64,000 bases of DNA, taken from the NCBI GenBank assembly GCA_902805475.1, contig CADCSX010000009.1, forward strand, positions 1,550,001 through 1,614,000, written 5' to 3'. Of the stretch, positions 12,401-23,701 are shown piece by piece (position 1 is the first letter of the stretch; each line of letters opens with the position of its first letter). Source of the stretch: Entonaema liquescens. Its lineage: Eukaryota; Ascomycota; Sordariomycetes; Xylariales; Xylariaceae. The translations under genes and the position numbers were made by a program. The notes under the pieces were generated by a model, which saw only the letters and a list, made by a program, of their open reading frames with translations, ran no database searches and was not told the DNA's origin.

Positions 12401-15400
12401 AAATATCGCTTATGGACCGTTAAGGAGTAGCGCATGTGCTCACCGAAACAGTGTCACGTTGAAACTTGGTGTTTCTCGGTCTTAGAATCGGGATTTAGGG
12501 GTGGCAGCCGCTGTGGCATTGGAGTACTGCCTGTCTGAGACACTGGGACGTCATACGAGCTGTAGAAGGCTGGCTTATTGCTAGTTGCCTTTTCTGCCTG
12601 CCTTCTCGAAGATGGAGGGGTCTCGGTACATACTGCTCTCCCTTACAGTCTCTATTGAATACTTATAGGAGGTCGAACAGTACATGGAGTTATAACTTGA
12701 ATAATAAATGCATATGCTGGTGCGGATAGGTACATATCCGATGACAGTTCAGTCTTATATCTGTGTCTATGGCAACAACTAGGCGTCGACCCGCCTCCTA
12801 AATAGCTATGGCGTACGTAAATACTATGTAGTTCATGAATATACTTATGTTTGAAGGTGTTTACGAAGCTCACCCGAAGGATGTGTGAGACCAACAAGAC
12901 GAATATGGCATGTTAATAGAGTAATAGAGACCTGTCTACTCATTTGTGAACGCATACAATCCTGTAATACACTGATGGTCAAGGTTTCGCTCGCTTCAAT
13001 TGTCCAAGCCGAGAGTAATTTGTCCTGAGGTGACGATGGCCTTTCTTCTAATGTGTGATTTCACTATCTAGGTAACTGAAGCAAGGAGCTGTAAAACATA
13101 GGAGAGGCAAGCATAATTTGACCTGCTTCGGATAGACGCAATGTAAAATAAATCATGAATACCGAATTGATGGGTAATCTCAAGCAATTCTGATTCTAAT
13201 CCTTCCGGTGTGCCCAGAGAGAAGCTCGGACACGCCTTGTGTTACGATAATTTACTACGATCATGGTAGACTCATGAACGTTAGGTTGTTTATGAATTGA
13301 TGATTTTAAGAGTTGTCATTTAATTTCGCGGTGCCTGTCAAGATCATTCAATATATACATTTCTACTAGTCTTGTTAATATATCATGGCCGCAAATACAC
13401 TTAGAGTGTCGGTTAGCAAACACATATCCCGCACGAAAATTCCAATCTAAATCTTTTCATCTTCCCCAAATATGATTATATGACTATGTAATAAGTGTTC
13501 AAGTTGATAAATCATATGGGGCGCATAGCCTATTATGAATATAAATTATGAATAAGAAACACTATCGCGCGGCTCACTTGTCCTTGCGGCTGGCTAAGCA
13601 AATACCCATTGGTCGATATTAGTGTTGGTTGCTTTTCCGGTCTTCCGAAGGACGGGACCCGTTGAAGATCGGGAGGAGTTATCCAGGGAGTACAAGAATA
13701 AACATATTTTTTTTTTAATCGGCGTGGCGGCGGCCCAAACGTTTCATCCTTCTTTGGTGTTGACCTATAGTTGAACCGTCCAAACAAGAGCGCCCTTGTA
13801 TCCACTGGATCAGCGGCGCGGCCACCTACAGCCACCTACATCCACCTACGTCCACCTATATTCACGCAGTGATCTCACGATTCCTGCTAGTCTGCTAGTG
13901 TAGAAGGGCGTAGACTTTGTGGACTGCGATCCAATGACCGGCCTCGGCATTTGAAAAGATGAATCAAACTAGAACGCCTCTTTTTTTGAGATGGCTTAGA
14001 ATTGCGGGACCCTAATATAGTCCTGTGCGGTGTTATGCGGTCGAGACTTGGGGATAGTTGAATTTAGAAGCCAAGTCAGCAAACATTCTTACCAAAGGTC
14101 AGCGCAAGAGTTCTAAATCTAAATCCAAATTCAAATTGTCAAACATATTTACCACGTGCACGCTTTATTCATAAATCCGAAATCTAATCAGCTGAATAAG
14201 ATAAGAGTTAGAGAGACCTCCAATAAACAGGGTGAGTTCATCTGATGTTTTGCCCCATGGACTTCTATGAGAAACAAAGCAAGGACGGATGTGCGGGTAT
14301 GCAAACGAGATCGGTTGACCCCAGGATTCGTAGTTGGGTTAAAAGGGGGCTTCAGGGGTGTAAGGTTCTGTTAGACCAGTTAGCCTAAGACATTCGAAAA
14401 TCCGTAGCAGATAGAGATGGATGGGCTGGAAAAAGCTAGCCCCGAAAAAAACGTTTATGAGCCAATCAACGGCTTTACCGATCACTGCTTGGGGCACGCT
14501 TTACTAGCCCCGCGCTTGACAGCCCCTCCTGCCTATGAAGGCGGACAATGAGTGAAAATCTGCAAGGTACCAGATTTTCTGCAGGGGTTGGAAACAGACT
14601 AAAAAGACTAGGGGCTCCATCTGATTTTAGGTTTGTACGAGACACCAGCCAGCCAGCGCAGTCTATACCATAACGTCTAACGATATTAGATTAGCAAAGG
14701 GGAAATGCTTTTCTGTGACAATAGGCTTAAAAGTTTAAACTTATTAAACGGAGATTTCGTAAGGGAAAGGTAAATACAGATATCTTCAAACACTTGGCAG
14801 CAAGTGAGAAAAAAGTACCAATGTACATGACGTGTTAGTGAATTACCATTAAAAATCTAACAATCTAAACAACCCCACAATGCTCGCAAAATCCGCCGGT
14901 TGGACTCGTTAGTGTTTGTACATCACCTTTTCTCAAGATTCTGATAGGCTTTTATGCTCCAGCAAAACGAAAAAAAAATTGGCTTCTACTGTAGGTTAAT
15001 CAGGTTTCCTAGTGACTAAGGCTTCTTCTCTAGACCACATCGGCGTTTAAGCAACGTCACTATGGAAACTGGCGCTTGCTAAAACTCGACTTGCGCTTTT
15101 TTCTGTCGTTGATGTGCATAGGTATCTCATCATGTAATGGGTGTATACTATGTAGACAATCTTTGGTTTCCAGAATTTACCTAATAGATACCGATTTGCC
15201 GGAAGCGAAATCCAGAACGCATACATAGCTGTGGTAGCTACGGGGTATACTGTTGTGACTGCAGGGTGACAATTAAATCTAGTAGACCCTGGTTAATTAT
15301 TTTTTGATATTATTATTAAAGATTCTTTATGCGTTGTACAACCGAATAATATCTCTCAGCTTTACCACAAACACCAAAACATTACACAGGTAGAAAGCTC

Positions 15401-15698
15401 CAGGTTCTCGGGTTTTTACACGTCATTATTTTAATAAACTTCAATCTCAAATAAGATGCATTTTACTTTAATCCAGTCATGTCATTTGATGATCTGTGTA
15501 GAAGCTTTTCCATGATACTACATGCAGTAGCAACTGTAAGTGGTAGTAGCAACGGTGTGTAGCAGTGTTAATAGTAACACCCCCTTTTTGTAGCACGAGT
15601 CATTGCCTGTCGAAATGACGCTAGGATCGACATTTCTCATCCCCCCTAGTCTAGCGTGGCAGCCACCTAACCACTCAGCTTTTTAGATACCAGCACTA
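9455..15698. other. Gene-poor region of about 6.2 kb
   Basis: No convincing gene is found on either strand. Open frames are short, mostly lack ATG starts, and show no protein family motifs. About 10.3-11.5 kb is visibly richer in C and G than the surrounding sequence, and a minus-strand frame at 10350-10583 has protein-like composition but starts with TTG. This may be a gene relic. No terminal inverted repeats, long terminal repeats or reverse transcriptase motifs were recognized by eye. A four-unit decamer repeat lies at 13821-13860. Confidence 0.4.
13821..13860. repeat. Tandem repeat, 4 x 10 bp (NCCACCTAYN)
   Basis: Four consecutive decamers: two identical gccacctaca units, then tccacctacg and tccacctata. 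It lies in the gene-poor region. Confidence 0.85.
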
Positions 15699-16883
15699 AG
15701 AGGTAGGTACCTAGTTTATTTCGGTACGTACCCTTCGTGACACCCTTGCAATTCAGGTACCCAAGCAAACAACGATCCCTTTCATTTTCCCTGTCATTTG
15801 TCCCCATTCACCCTCTCTCACCTTCTCTGTACAGGCTCAGATCAAAGTCTTGTCGTTCCTTTCGGCGCATACATCATTCCCCCTTTCCCACTTCTTTCTA
15901 CTTCTCCTTCCTTTCCTTTTCTCTCCCCAAGGTGTTTGGCCCTGACCTCGAGTTCGATACACATTCGTGAGACCTCAACTCCGACCAACTACTTCCACTC
16001 TTTCTGTCCGCCTTGGCGTACTTTCATTCCTTAAAATACCCACGAGTCCCGTCTCACTCTCGTCGTGAACTGGCAAACCTGCCTTTGCGACCTGACAAGT
16101 TGACCGTTGTCACGAACAACAAGCCTTATCGACTAGTCGACCCAATTCCATTCACTTTAGTCATTCTTTAACTTGGACGCCAGCCGCCCCATCTAACGTT
16201 GATCGATCCGCTCTCGGAAGCACTCACTAAACGCTCACGTACTCGTCTAACATAAGAGCCGTCAGTTGTGTTCTTGTCTAACCACACTCGACTTTCAACT
16301 ATTCCGCCGTTGGTTTGTAAATACCTTCGCCATCTTTTCCAAGTACTATAAATTCCACCCTCTTTCATCCAACTACATCAATCCATACTGCGGAGTCTAC
16401 TTTGCAAAGGTACGTGATCAAAAAATTTCATTGTCTTCTTATATCTCCACGTTCCCTAATATCAAGGATATCCTGGTTATTGTAACTGGTATCTCTTCCT
16501 GGTGGTGTGGTGAGCTTTGTTCTTCCTTGAAGGCGAACGTGGTTCCTCCCCCTTCACCAGTACAAAGCGTACCCTTCGAATAAAGCAAATTTATTCAATT
16601 GAAGGATGCCTGGACTATATCTGGGAGACGGATTCAACAAACAAAATATTAGATCAAAACCCACACTTACGCGGCGCATTGCGACTGATCGACGCTCTGA
16701 ACCTTTTCCCTTTTTTTGTAATATAACATTCTATCACTCATTAACCCTATAGATCGAGCAAGCAGACTCTGATCATAACTACATTCATTCCACCTTTCTA
16801 TTCATATATTTACTTGTTGGGCTTTGTACAGTGCTCACATCTTCCAGTTATTCGTTTTTACCAAACCCTCACATCAAGCAAAA
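15699..16883 (+). promoter_or_regulatory. Promoter and long pyrimidine-rich leader of the CAP protein gene
   Basis: A CT-rich tract of nearly 300 bases (about 15775-16060) and a TAGGTACCTAG palindrome near 15703-15713 precede the CAP gene. A donor-like CAAAG|GTACGT at about 16409 suggests a possible 5' UTR intron, but no acceptor could be assigned. There is no protein-coding signal. Confidence 0.4.
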
Positions 16884-17897
16884 ATGAGGTCATCAATTCT
16901 TGTCGCCGCTGGCGCAGCATCGCTGGCCATGAGCAGCCCTGTGGAGGTGGAGAAGCGCGCGGTAGAGACCCAATGGGTTACAGACTGGACCACCGTTACC
17001 GTCACCGGTAACCACCCAGCACCACAGCCGACTTTCTGGGGACCTAAGGAACGTCCCAACGATTCGAGCGCTGCTGCTGTCAATGAGGCACCGCCGCCTC
17101 CCCGGAGCCAACAACCCTTGTGCTCATCACTGAGACCCAGCAGGCCCCTCCTCCGGAGTCCACCCAGCCACCAGCTGAAGAGCAGCCTGCTCCTTCACCT
17201 GAGCCACAGCCCGAACCTGAACCTGAACCCGAGCCAGAGCCTGAGCCAACTCCTGAGCCTGAGCCTGAACCAGCTAATGATTTCGTCGGTCTGGCAGTTC
17301 AGCACCACAACTTCCACCGCTCAAACCACTCTGCCCCGGAGCTTAAGTGGAGTGAGAAGCTTGCTGGTTACGCTTACCAGACCTCCCTTTCCTGCAAGAT
17401 GCAGCACGATATGTATGTTTACTTAACTATGTATGCATTGTCGATTACTAACGGTCATCTAGGGACCAGGGTGACAAGGGCTACGGCCAAAACTTGGCCA
17501 ACTGGGCTACGAGCGCGGATGCCTTCAAGCTAGGTGACACCGGTGCTATCAAGATGGCTGTCAGTGATATGTGGTACAACGGAGAGTTCAACAACTTCCT
17601 TCCGGACTACTACGGCCAGGAATCCCCCGATATGTCGAACTTCGAGGCCTGGGGTCATATGTCTCAGCTTGTTTGGAAGGAATCGACTGAGGTTGGCTGC
17701 TCTTCCCACTACTGTGAGCGGGGAACCATGTACGACGGCTTTGACGCCTGGTTCACCGTCTGCAACTACAGCCCCCCTGGTATGCTTCACATTCTCCCAG
17801 TTACGGTATTATACTAATATTTGACTTAGGAAACATTGGTGGTGCTTACGGCAACAACGTCCTCAAGCCCCTCGGCAAGGCTACCGTGACTGCGTAA
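16884..17897 (+). CDS. Secreted CAP/PR-1 family protein with proline-glutamate linker
   Basis: Starts at ATG 16884 with a signal peptide (MRSSILVAAGAASLA), then a dibasic KR at residues 24-25 (possible Kex2 site). A TVTVTG segment leads to a Pro/Glu-repeat linker and a CAP domain. CAP signatures are clear: GHMSQLVWKE (CAP1), FTVCNYSPPGN (CAP2), plus NFHRSNHSAPELKWSEKLA and GYGQNLANWAT. Introns at 17413-17462 and 17780-17829 have canonical sites. The first part is in a different frame from the Pro/Glu linker, and the switch occurs near 17088-17104. One extra C in the CCCC run at 17100-17103 would restore a continuous frame; an intron at 17008-17087 with a weak GAG acceptor is the alternative. 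CAP proteins of fungi bind sterols or lipids and can act in host interaction, but the role here is unknown. Confidence 0.82.
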
Positions 17898-19602
17898 GTT
17901 GACACAAGGTTGGCGTTACGTTTTGGGTCGTATCTCGCTAGTAAAGGCAATACATGCCACGCAAAGACACCTTCGATTCTTCAGTGTATAAATCAATAAG
18001 TACACAATTTTTACAAAACCAGCACTCGCATCATGATTGTTGATGACATGGAAAACCGGCGTGAATGGGGCACCAGGGAAAGGATGGTCCTGGATTTTTA
18101 GCATTTCTTCGATTCGTTGTTGGGCTTCGAGCCATTGCACTTTTTTCCCTTTCGGTCAGACTTGTCGTATCTAGAATACGGCCTTGCATTAACCCTGCGG
18201 AGTTGGACGTTTATTCCCACGGTGCATTCAATTAAGTCTGAACCATTTACCAACCAAGTTATCTTCACTTCTTGTACCTGTCACTTTTATTTGTTCTACT
18301 TCCCAATAAGTCGAGGGCGAAGCTCAAGCTTGGTCGCGTCGTCTAGGTTCTTAAGGTCGGGAACTTGCGGTCAACCCAATCAGGTTACGAAACAAATACA
18401 GACCGTATTTTCGTTGTATGTATGTAGAACTCATTCAATGCTAACGACGACTTATGAACTACATATCGCGCTTTCATTTGGTAGCCGTAGCATGACAGTT
18501 AACCTATATAAGATTTGGTCAATGGACATCACGTCCTGTACCAAAGTGCCACGCCCTAATTTCATTTAAACCAGTCTTTTGAGAAGAGCCCAGAAGATTG
18601 AAACTTAGAAAATAAAAGATTGTTGCTAGGATCCGCGTGTTAACTTATAGGAAAGTAAGGGCACATGCAACGTTATACCGCCAAACGATCTACCGTAGCA
18701 TCTACAACTGTGGTATAATCTCACGTAATGCGGGTTCCATGATAATATCCCAGGGGGCTGGCAAATACGGGTTATGCCTTGGCGTAGCGATTGGCAGGCG
18801 TTTACGAGCGAAATCGCGTTAAGCTTCGTATTTTTTTTTTCTTTGGGCGCCAAGCGCTTAATAGGCGATTGAAATTGGGAAAGTTGGGGAAAAAAGGCGA
18901 GGTTAGCTAATGATGTCCTAAATAGGTAGGCAGGATATAGTAGCGTAGTATAACCCAAAGAAAGCGGTGGAATTGGGGGCTAGGGAAATCCGTATACGAT
19001 GTAGATCGAACGCTCGGGCGCGAAGACCACAGTTGTGATGAGGATGGGATGGATAGAAACCAGAAGCTTGTGCGATTTGGGCTGGTTTTTCTGATTTTGC
19101 GGAGATGGCTTTTTTGAGGCATTCTGGATACTGTGCTCGTCGGCGCGTGGTTATGGGACGAGAAAGATGCCGAAACTCGGGCGCCGGAGAATTGCGTTTA
19201 TTGAGACGAGAGATAGAATGTAGAGTAGATGGCTGTAGGAACCTCATCTGCGTAGTACTATTAGGTATATTGCTTATTACTTGCACACCCCAGTAGGTAC
19301 CTAGATCTAACAGATGCATTAGTATAGGAACCCGATATGTACGCTCTCTACCAGGTTAATGCAGAAAGGCCAGCCCTGTAGATATACCATGCACCCAATA
19401 GGTTCTAGTAATCATATAATACTTGAACTATGAAATCCTTCTTAATCTTGTCCGTCTTGGAGGGCGCACCTTGGAACATCTATCGTTATTAGTGGTAGTT
19501 GGTTAGCTGTTCACTAGTTATACATAACGTATAACTTCGTTTTCGCAACATTAAGCTATGACCTATAAGATTAAACAGCTCGAAGATGTTCGACTTGACT
19601 AC
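17898..19602. other. Intergenic region, no gene seen
   Basis: About 1.7 kb between the CAP gene and the kinase-ankyrin gene 3' end. Short open frames without ATG starts or family motifs occur on both strands. A poly-T run lies at 18831-18840 and TAGGTACCTAG near 19294. Confidence 0.35.
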
Positions 19603-22600
19603 CTATTCAGGGTTCTTAACGCGCGACACCACCTCCGGTATTGCTGAACGTACTCCCATAAACTTTTCTAGTACTTCGATGATATCATTGTCTCTTTTAC
19701 AGTGTTCGTCGAACTGTTCCCGGGTATATTTTTCGCTGGAGAATCTGGCATCCTCTTTTCTTTTCGCTGCAGCTTTAAAGGCTACGTCGAGAGGCGTAAG
19801 ATATCTCGTGAAGCTGACTTTAACGTCTCCTTCCCAGTCATGCGACTTATCACAGAGAAGTTTGTTTGGCTCAGCACCGTTTCGTAAGAGAGTTTCAACA
19901 GAAAAGAGCATGCCACGTTTCACGTACTTATGCAGCATAGTGAGCCCATCTTGATCAGCATGGTTGACGACCCTTCGGATCTTCTCTGTGTCTCGTAGGG
20001 AGAATACGTGTTTTTCGAGTAGTCCTGCAACCTCCCTGTCTTGGGTATAAGGCGAAGGCTCGTCGTGAACAGCTAGCAACATCCATAGACTTTGCCCACG
20101 TACAACTGCATCTGCTACACTGTTGACCATTTCTATGTTTACCCCGTTTGAAAGAAGGGCATCGATGACACGGGCTGAGAATCCGCCCTGGGTAACCAGC
20201 GTGCCGCCCGATTTCGACCTATGGTTTAAGTCTGCTTTGTGCAATGCTAAGAGTTGAACGCACCGGACCTCAGACTCCTCTATATTCGAACCGAGATAAT
20301 GAATTGCAGTTGCTCCATTCTTGTCTTCGATATTTGGGTTGGCGCCATTATCCAATAGGGCTTCCACAACGTCGACGTTACCTCTTCTCATGGCCAACAT
20401 CAGGGGAGTTTGGTCCTGAATATTGGAAGGCCGAAACTTTTGTGCTTCAGCCGTTATGGTTGTGGTGAGGAGGTCAAAGTTACCGCCTAACTCTCGTACG
20501 GTTTTAACAATCTCCCTCAGCCCTTGCCGCGCCTTCTCTCGTGTTCCCCTATATGGTGCGGATGAAAAAACATTCCCGAGGCGGGTTATGCGATCTTCGC
20601 CAGCGCTCAGGCGATGAAGTACGGAGAAGCCTTCTTCATCACTAGCGTCGATGTTGATTGCCTTCTGCTTGGATGAACGAACTAGAGAGAGTAAATAGGG
20701 ATCACGCTGCATTACACTAAGGTCTAGAGATGATAACCCCATGGTTTTGATCTCCGGAAGTGAATACGGCTGTTCATGCGGGCCTCCAAATTTGTTCAAA
20801 TACCGGACTCTCGCGTCGAACACATATGGATCCGATCCATCTCGAACAAGTACATCTGCACCATGGTCAAACAGGGCACGGATAGCTTCCTTACTAGACG
20901 TAATAACCGCCCAGTGTAGCGGTGTTCCAGCCGGCAACACGAAAGGATAGTGCAAGAACGGCATTTCCGATTGCGCTGTTGCGTCTATACCAGCACCGTG
21001 GGAAATGAATTGGGTTACTGCCTCATCTTGTATTTCTTCGTCGAAGCAAAACAACCAGTGTAGGCAAGTGATCCCATATATCGTGCAAGGTATGGCCGGA
21101 TCTGCACCAGAAAGTAAAAGCTCCTTTGCTATATCCCAGCATCCACGTGCCGACGCAAGATATAACGCCGTTTCGCTATTGGAGGTGAGAGCATCAATGT
21201 CGTCTTTGACACCCTGTTTAAGGTATTCTCTTATTTGATCAATAGTGCCGCAAGCGGCCAGCTGATGAAGTTTGGTCCATCCCGACACTTTGGACTTTCC
21301 AGATATTGTATCGTTGATTTTTCTGTGGTTCCGGAAATAGTTCCAGTTATAGCCACCTTGAGATCGAAATTTCTCCATGCACTCGAAAAATTCCGTGTAA
21401 CTGAGGCGTTTTAGATCCTCTTTTCCCAGTAAACTCCCATCGGAGACAGCACGCTTGAGCCACTGTATCTCGTTTTGACGGGCCGAGTCCGGCAGTTCGA
21501 CCCCGTAGTAGCGATGCATTAAGCTCACCATCGACTGTGCATTTCTGGCGCCAAGGCTTGCTGCCTTCAGAAGCAAGTGTAGGACGGCAGCATCGGGAAC
21601 GGTAGGTTCTCTTAACCTACTAGTCAGATGTAAGAAAATATCGAAATAGGTTTCTCGACTAAAGCCCTCATCACCCTTCTCAATACAAGTAAGTAAATCG
21701 GCTACGTAGTACTTTGAAAATGGATAAGGTTCCCAGTCTTCATGCTTCGATTTTCTATAAGGGTCATATTGTATTGCAAGTGCCTCTAATATTTGGTCAG
21801 TCACTTCATCGTCTTCCAGTGACGCTTGGAGTTCTTCCTCTTGAGAGATAAGGGTTTGCTCTAGTTGCACACCATCAGGGAAGAGCAACAAGACCGTCAA
21901 GGGACGGTCGCGAGGCTCGTGCTGTAGACATTGCTGGACCGCTTCGTGAAGCACGATAAATCGCTCCTGTTCTATCTGGGCTTCACTCTGCTTTAATTCT
22001 TGCAAAGCAATTTCCTGTCTGGAGATTCCTGGTGCCCGAGTCGGACATTCCCCCCGGTGCAGAAACACGCTCCAAATAACCAGTCCGTAGGAGTAGTTAT
22101 CCGCAAGTGGCACATCTCTTCGAGTAAGGCCACGTCCTTCTTGGACTTCCGGGGCCTCCCATCCTATGGTGCCGCCTAGAACAATCAGGTCATCTTTCAG
22201 TTCGTTTTCTTCAAATGCTAGGCCAAAGTCTGTGAGTTTCGCGACGAATCTGCCATGGTCTTCGAATAGCAAGATGTTCTGGGACTTCAGATCACCATGT
22301 ACCAGCCCGGACTTATGAAGCTCGTCCAAGCCGGCTGCAACGTCTACGCATAAAAGATACTTTATTTCCGTCGCCTTCGCCGACTCTTGGTCCTTTAAAT
22401 AAGCCTCCAAATCAAAGTCCGCAAGTTCCATAACTAGCTTAATAGGAGACTGCGGGTCTGATGACCATGCTAACAGGCTTGCGATGTTTGGATGCTTACT
22501 CATATTGGGGTGTGTCAAAGCAAGGATTTCTAACCAGATGCTTTGGAGTTGTTTCTGAGCCTCTGGGCTCGCGAAGCTGAATTTTGAAAACGCGGCATTC

Positions 22601-23013
22601 GTAAACTTGGGCTTTTTGATCGCAGCAGGCCAGTCATCAACCGCGTAGGTGGCAGTGCCTGTTGCTGTGCTAGCAAAATAGCCTCCCCGGTATACTATGA
22701 ATTGTGCCCCCTGTCCAATAGGGGTTCGCCTCAGGTCATCTGAAGAGGTTGGAACAGGACCTGGTAGTCCAGAGGTGCGGAGCTGATCAATCATGATTTG
22801 TACGGTTGTTCTTCCTTCGGATTTGGAACTCAATATTGCTAGACCATTGCTAATATAATCAGATGGGTCTTGAACTTTTTGTCGCGACCGCCTTACACTC
22901 AATTTGAGGCTGCGTCCGGGGCTTGAGTCGAGGAAATCAAGTGAGTCGCTGCTTTCTGAATCCATCTCTTCAAAGAATATCGAAAAAGGAAATTGGAAAA
23001 TAATGGTTCGCAT
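19603..23013 (-). CDS. Protein kinase fused to ankyrin repeats
   Basis: Intron-free frame of 1136 residues; ATG at 23013, with a second in-frame ATG at 22965 (MDSESSDSLD) that may be the real start. The kinase domain spans about residues 95-380 with all key elements: Gly loop IGQGAQF (99-105), Lys133 in AAIKKPK, Glu162, HGDLKSQN (Asp241, in place of HRD), DFG 262-264 and APE 287-289, so it looks active. Residues about 480-545 (LLLKAASLGARNAQSMV and WLKRAVSDGSLLGKEDLKRL) resemble Sel1-type helical repeats. Several ankyrin repeats follow from about residue 570, e.g. ETALYLASARGCWDIAKELL and GTPLHWAVITSSKEAIRALF. The architecture is typical of fungal sensor or signalling proteins of unknown function. 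It shares a divergent promoter with the caspase-like gene. The target is unknown. Confidence 0.85.
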   Translation of the reverse strand: MRTIIFQFPFSIFFEEMDSESSDSLDFLDSSPGRSLKLSVRRSRQKVQDPSDYISNGLAILSSKSEGRTTVQIMIDQLRTSGLPGPVPTSSDDLRRTPIGQGAQFIVYRGGYFASTATGTATYAVDDWPAAIKKPKFTNAAFSKFSFASPEAQKQLQSIWLEILALTHPNMSKHPNIASLLAWSSDPQSPIKLVMELADFDLEAYLKDQESAKATEIKYLLCVDVAAGLDELHKSGLVHGDLKSQNILLFEDHGRFVAKLTDFGLAFEENELKDDLIVLGGTIGWEAPEVQEGRGLTRRDVPLADNYSYGLVIWSVFLHRGECPTRAPGISRQEIALQELKQSEAQIEQERFIVLHEAVQQCLQHEPRDRPLTVLLLFPDGVQLEQTLISQEEELQASLEDDEVTDQILEALAIQYDPYRKSKHEDWEPYPFSKYYVADLLTCIEKGDEGFSRETYFDIFLHLTSRLREPTVPDAAVLHLLLKAASLGARNAQSMVSLMHRYYGVELPDSARQNEIQWLKRAVSDGSLLGKEDLKRLSYTEFFECMEKFRSQGGYNWNYFRNHRKINDTISGKSKVSGWTKLHQLAACGTIDQIREYLKQGVKDDIDALTSNSETALYLASARGCWDIAKELLLSGADPAIPCTIYGITCLHWLFCFDEEIQDEAVTQFISHGAGIDATAQSEMPFLHYPFVLPAGTPLHWAVITSSKEAIRALFDHGADVLVRDGSDPYVFDARVRYLNKFGGPHEQPYSLPEIKTMGLSSLDLSVMQRDPYLLSLVRSSKQKAINIDASDEEGFSVLHRLSAGEDRITRLGNVFSSAPYRGTREKARQGLREIVKTVRELGGNFDLLTTTITAEAQKFRPSNIQDQTPLMLAMRRGNVDVVEALLDNGANPNIEDKNGATAIHYLGSNIEESEVRCVQLLALHKADLNHRSKSGGTLVTQGGFSARVIDALLSNGVNIEMVNSVADAVVRGQSLWMLLAVHDEPSPYTQDREVAGLLEKHVFSLRDTEKIRRVVNHADQDGLTMLHKYVKRGMLFSVETLLRNGAEPNKLLCDKSHDWEGDVKVSFTRYLTPLDVAFKAAAKRKEDARFSSEKYTREQFDEHCKRDNDIIEVLEKFMGVRSAIPEVVSRVKNPE

Positions 23014-23701
23014 TCAAATACCGAAGTTTATTAAGCCGATTGCATATACGAGTAAAATAGTATTGAAGGTTGGAAAACCATAGGATAGATGGAAGGGGCT
23101 TTTACATCCCCACGCGCAATACCCTTCATGGTGAAGAGCTGTAAGGCTCGAAATGGGGTTCTGGTAACGGTACGGAAATGGCATACCTCTTCGGCACCAG
23201 GAACAGATCTACATAATGGATGTGCTGCCTCGTTTGCAAGGCCAGAGAGTGTATGCGTGAATTTTGTCTATTGGGCCGAGCCACTCCCCTGTTGCTTCGC
23301 CCCTTTAGCGAGAGCTGAATGGCCATTGTCGTCCTTTTCAGAAGTTGCTGCAGTTGCATGATCCGCCCGTGGAGGACCGGTAAAAGCCAAATTGGAAGCG
23401 ATTCTTCTGTATTGGCCGAGTCTTCAGCGGGGTACGAGTTGTGTAACAATGACGCCCAATTAGTAGACTCCTTGATTTCTGCTGACAAGGAGCTTCAAAC
23501 CATGTAGTGGTCAGGGGCGGTGTAGTGGTAGCCTTGGATCGGTGCCTGAGGTATGAGATAATGCTAGAGTGGTATTAAGGCTTGATAGGCAAGGCTCACC
23601 AGGCCGAAACTGTGCCTAGAGAGCAACTCTTGGACATCTTAGCACCCTCTAGTTCTATTATGCTAAAATACTCTGCCTGAACGATCCCGGCGCATTGAAT
23701 C
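23014..23701. promoter_or_regulatory. Shared divergent promoter of kinase-ankyrin (-) and caspase-like (+) genes
   Basis: A 688-bp region between two divergent start codons. A minus-strand open frame at 23126-23488 without an ATG start has protein-like segments spread over two frames, which may be the remnant of a small gene or an unspliced leader. No family was recognized. Confidence 0.5.

Noticed and set aside
17008..17087. Intron in the CAP gene to explain the frame change
   Set aside because: Kept only as an alternative: the acceptor would be GAG with no clear branch site, while a missing C in a C4 run explains the change more simply.
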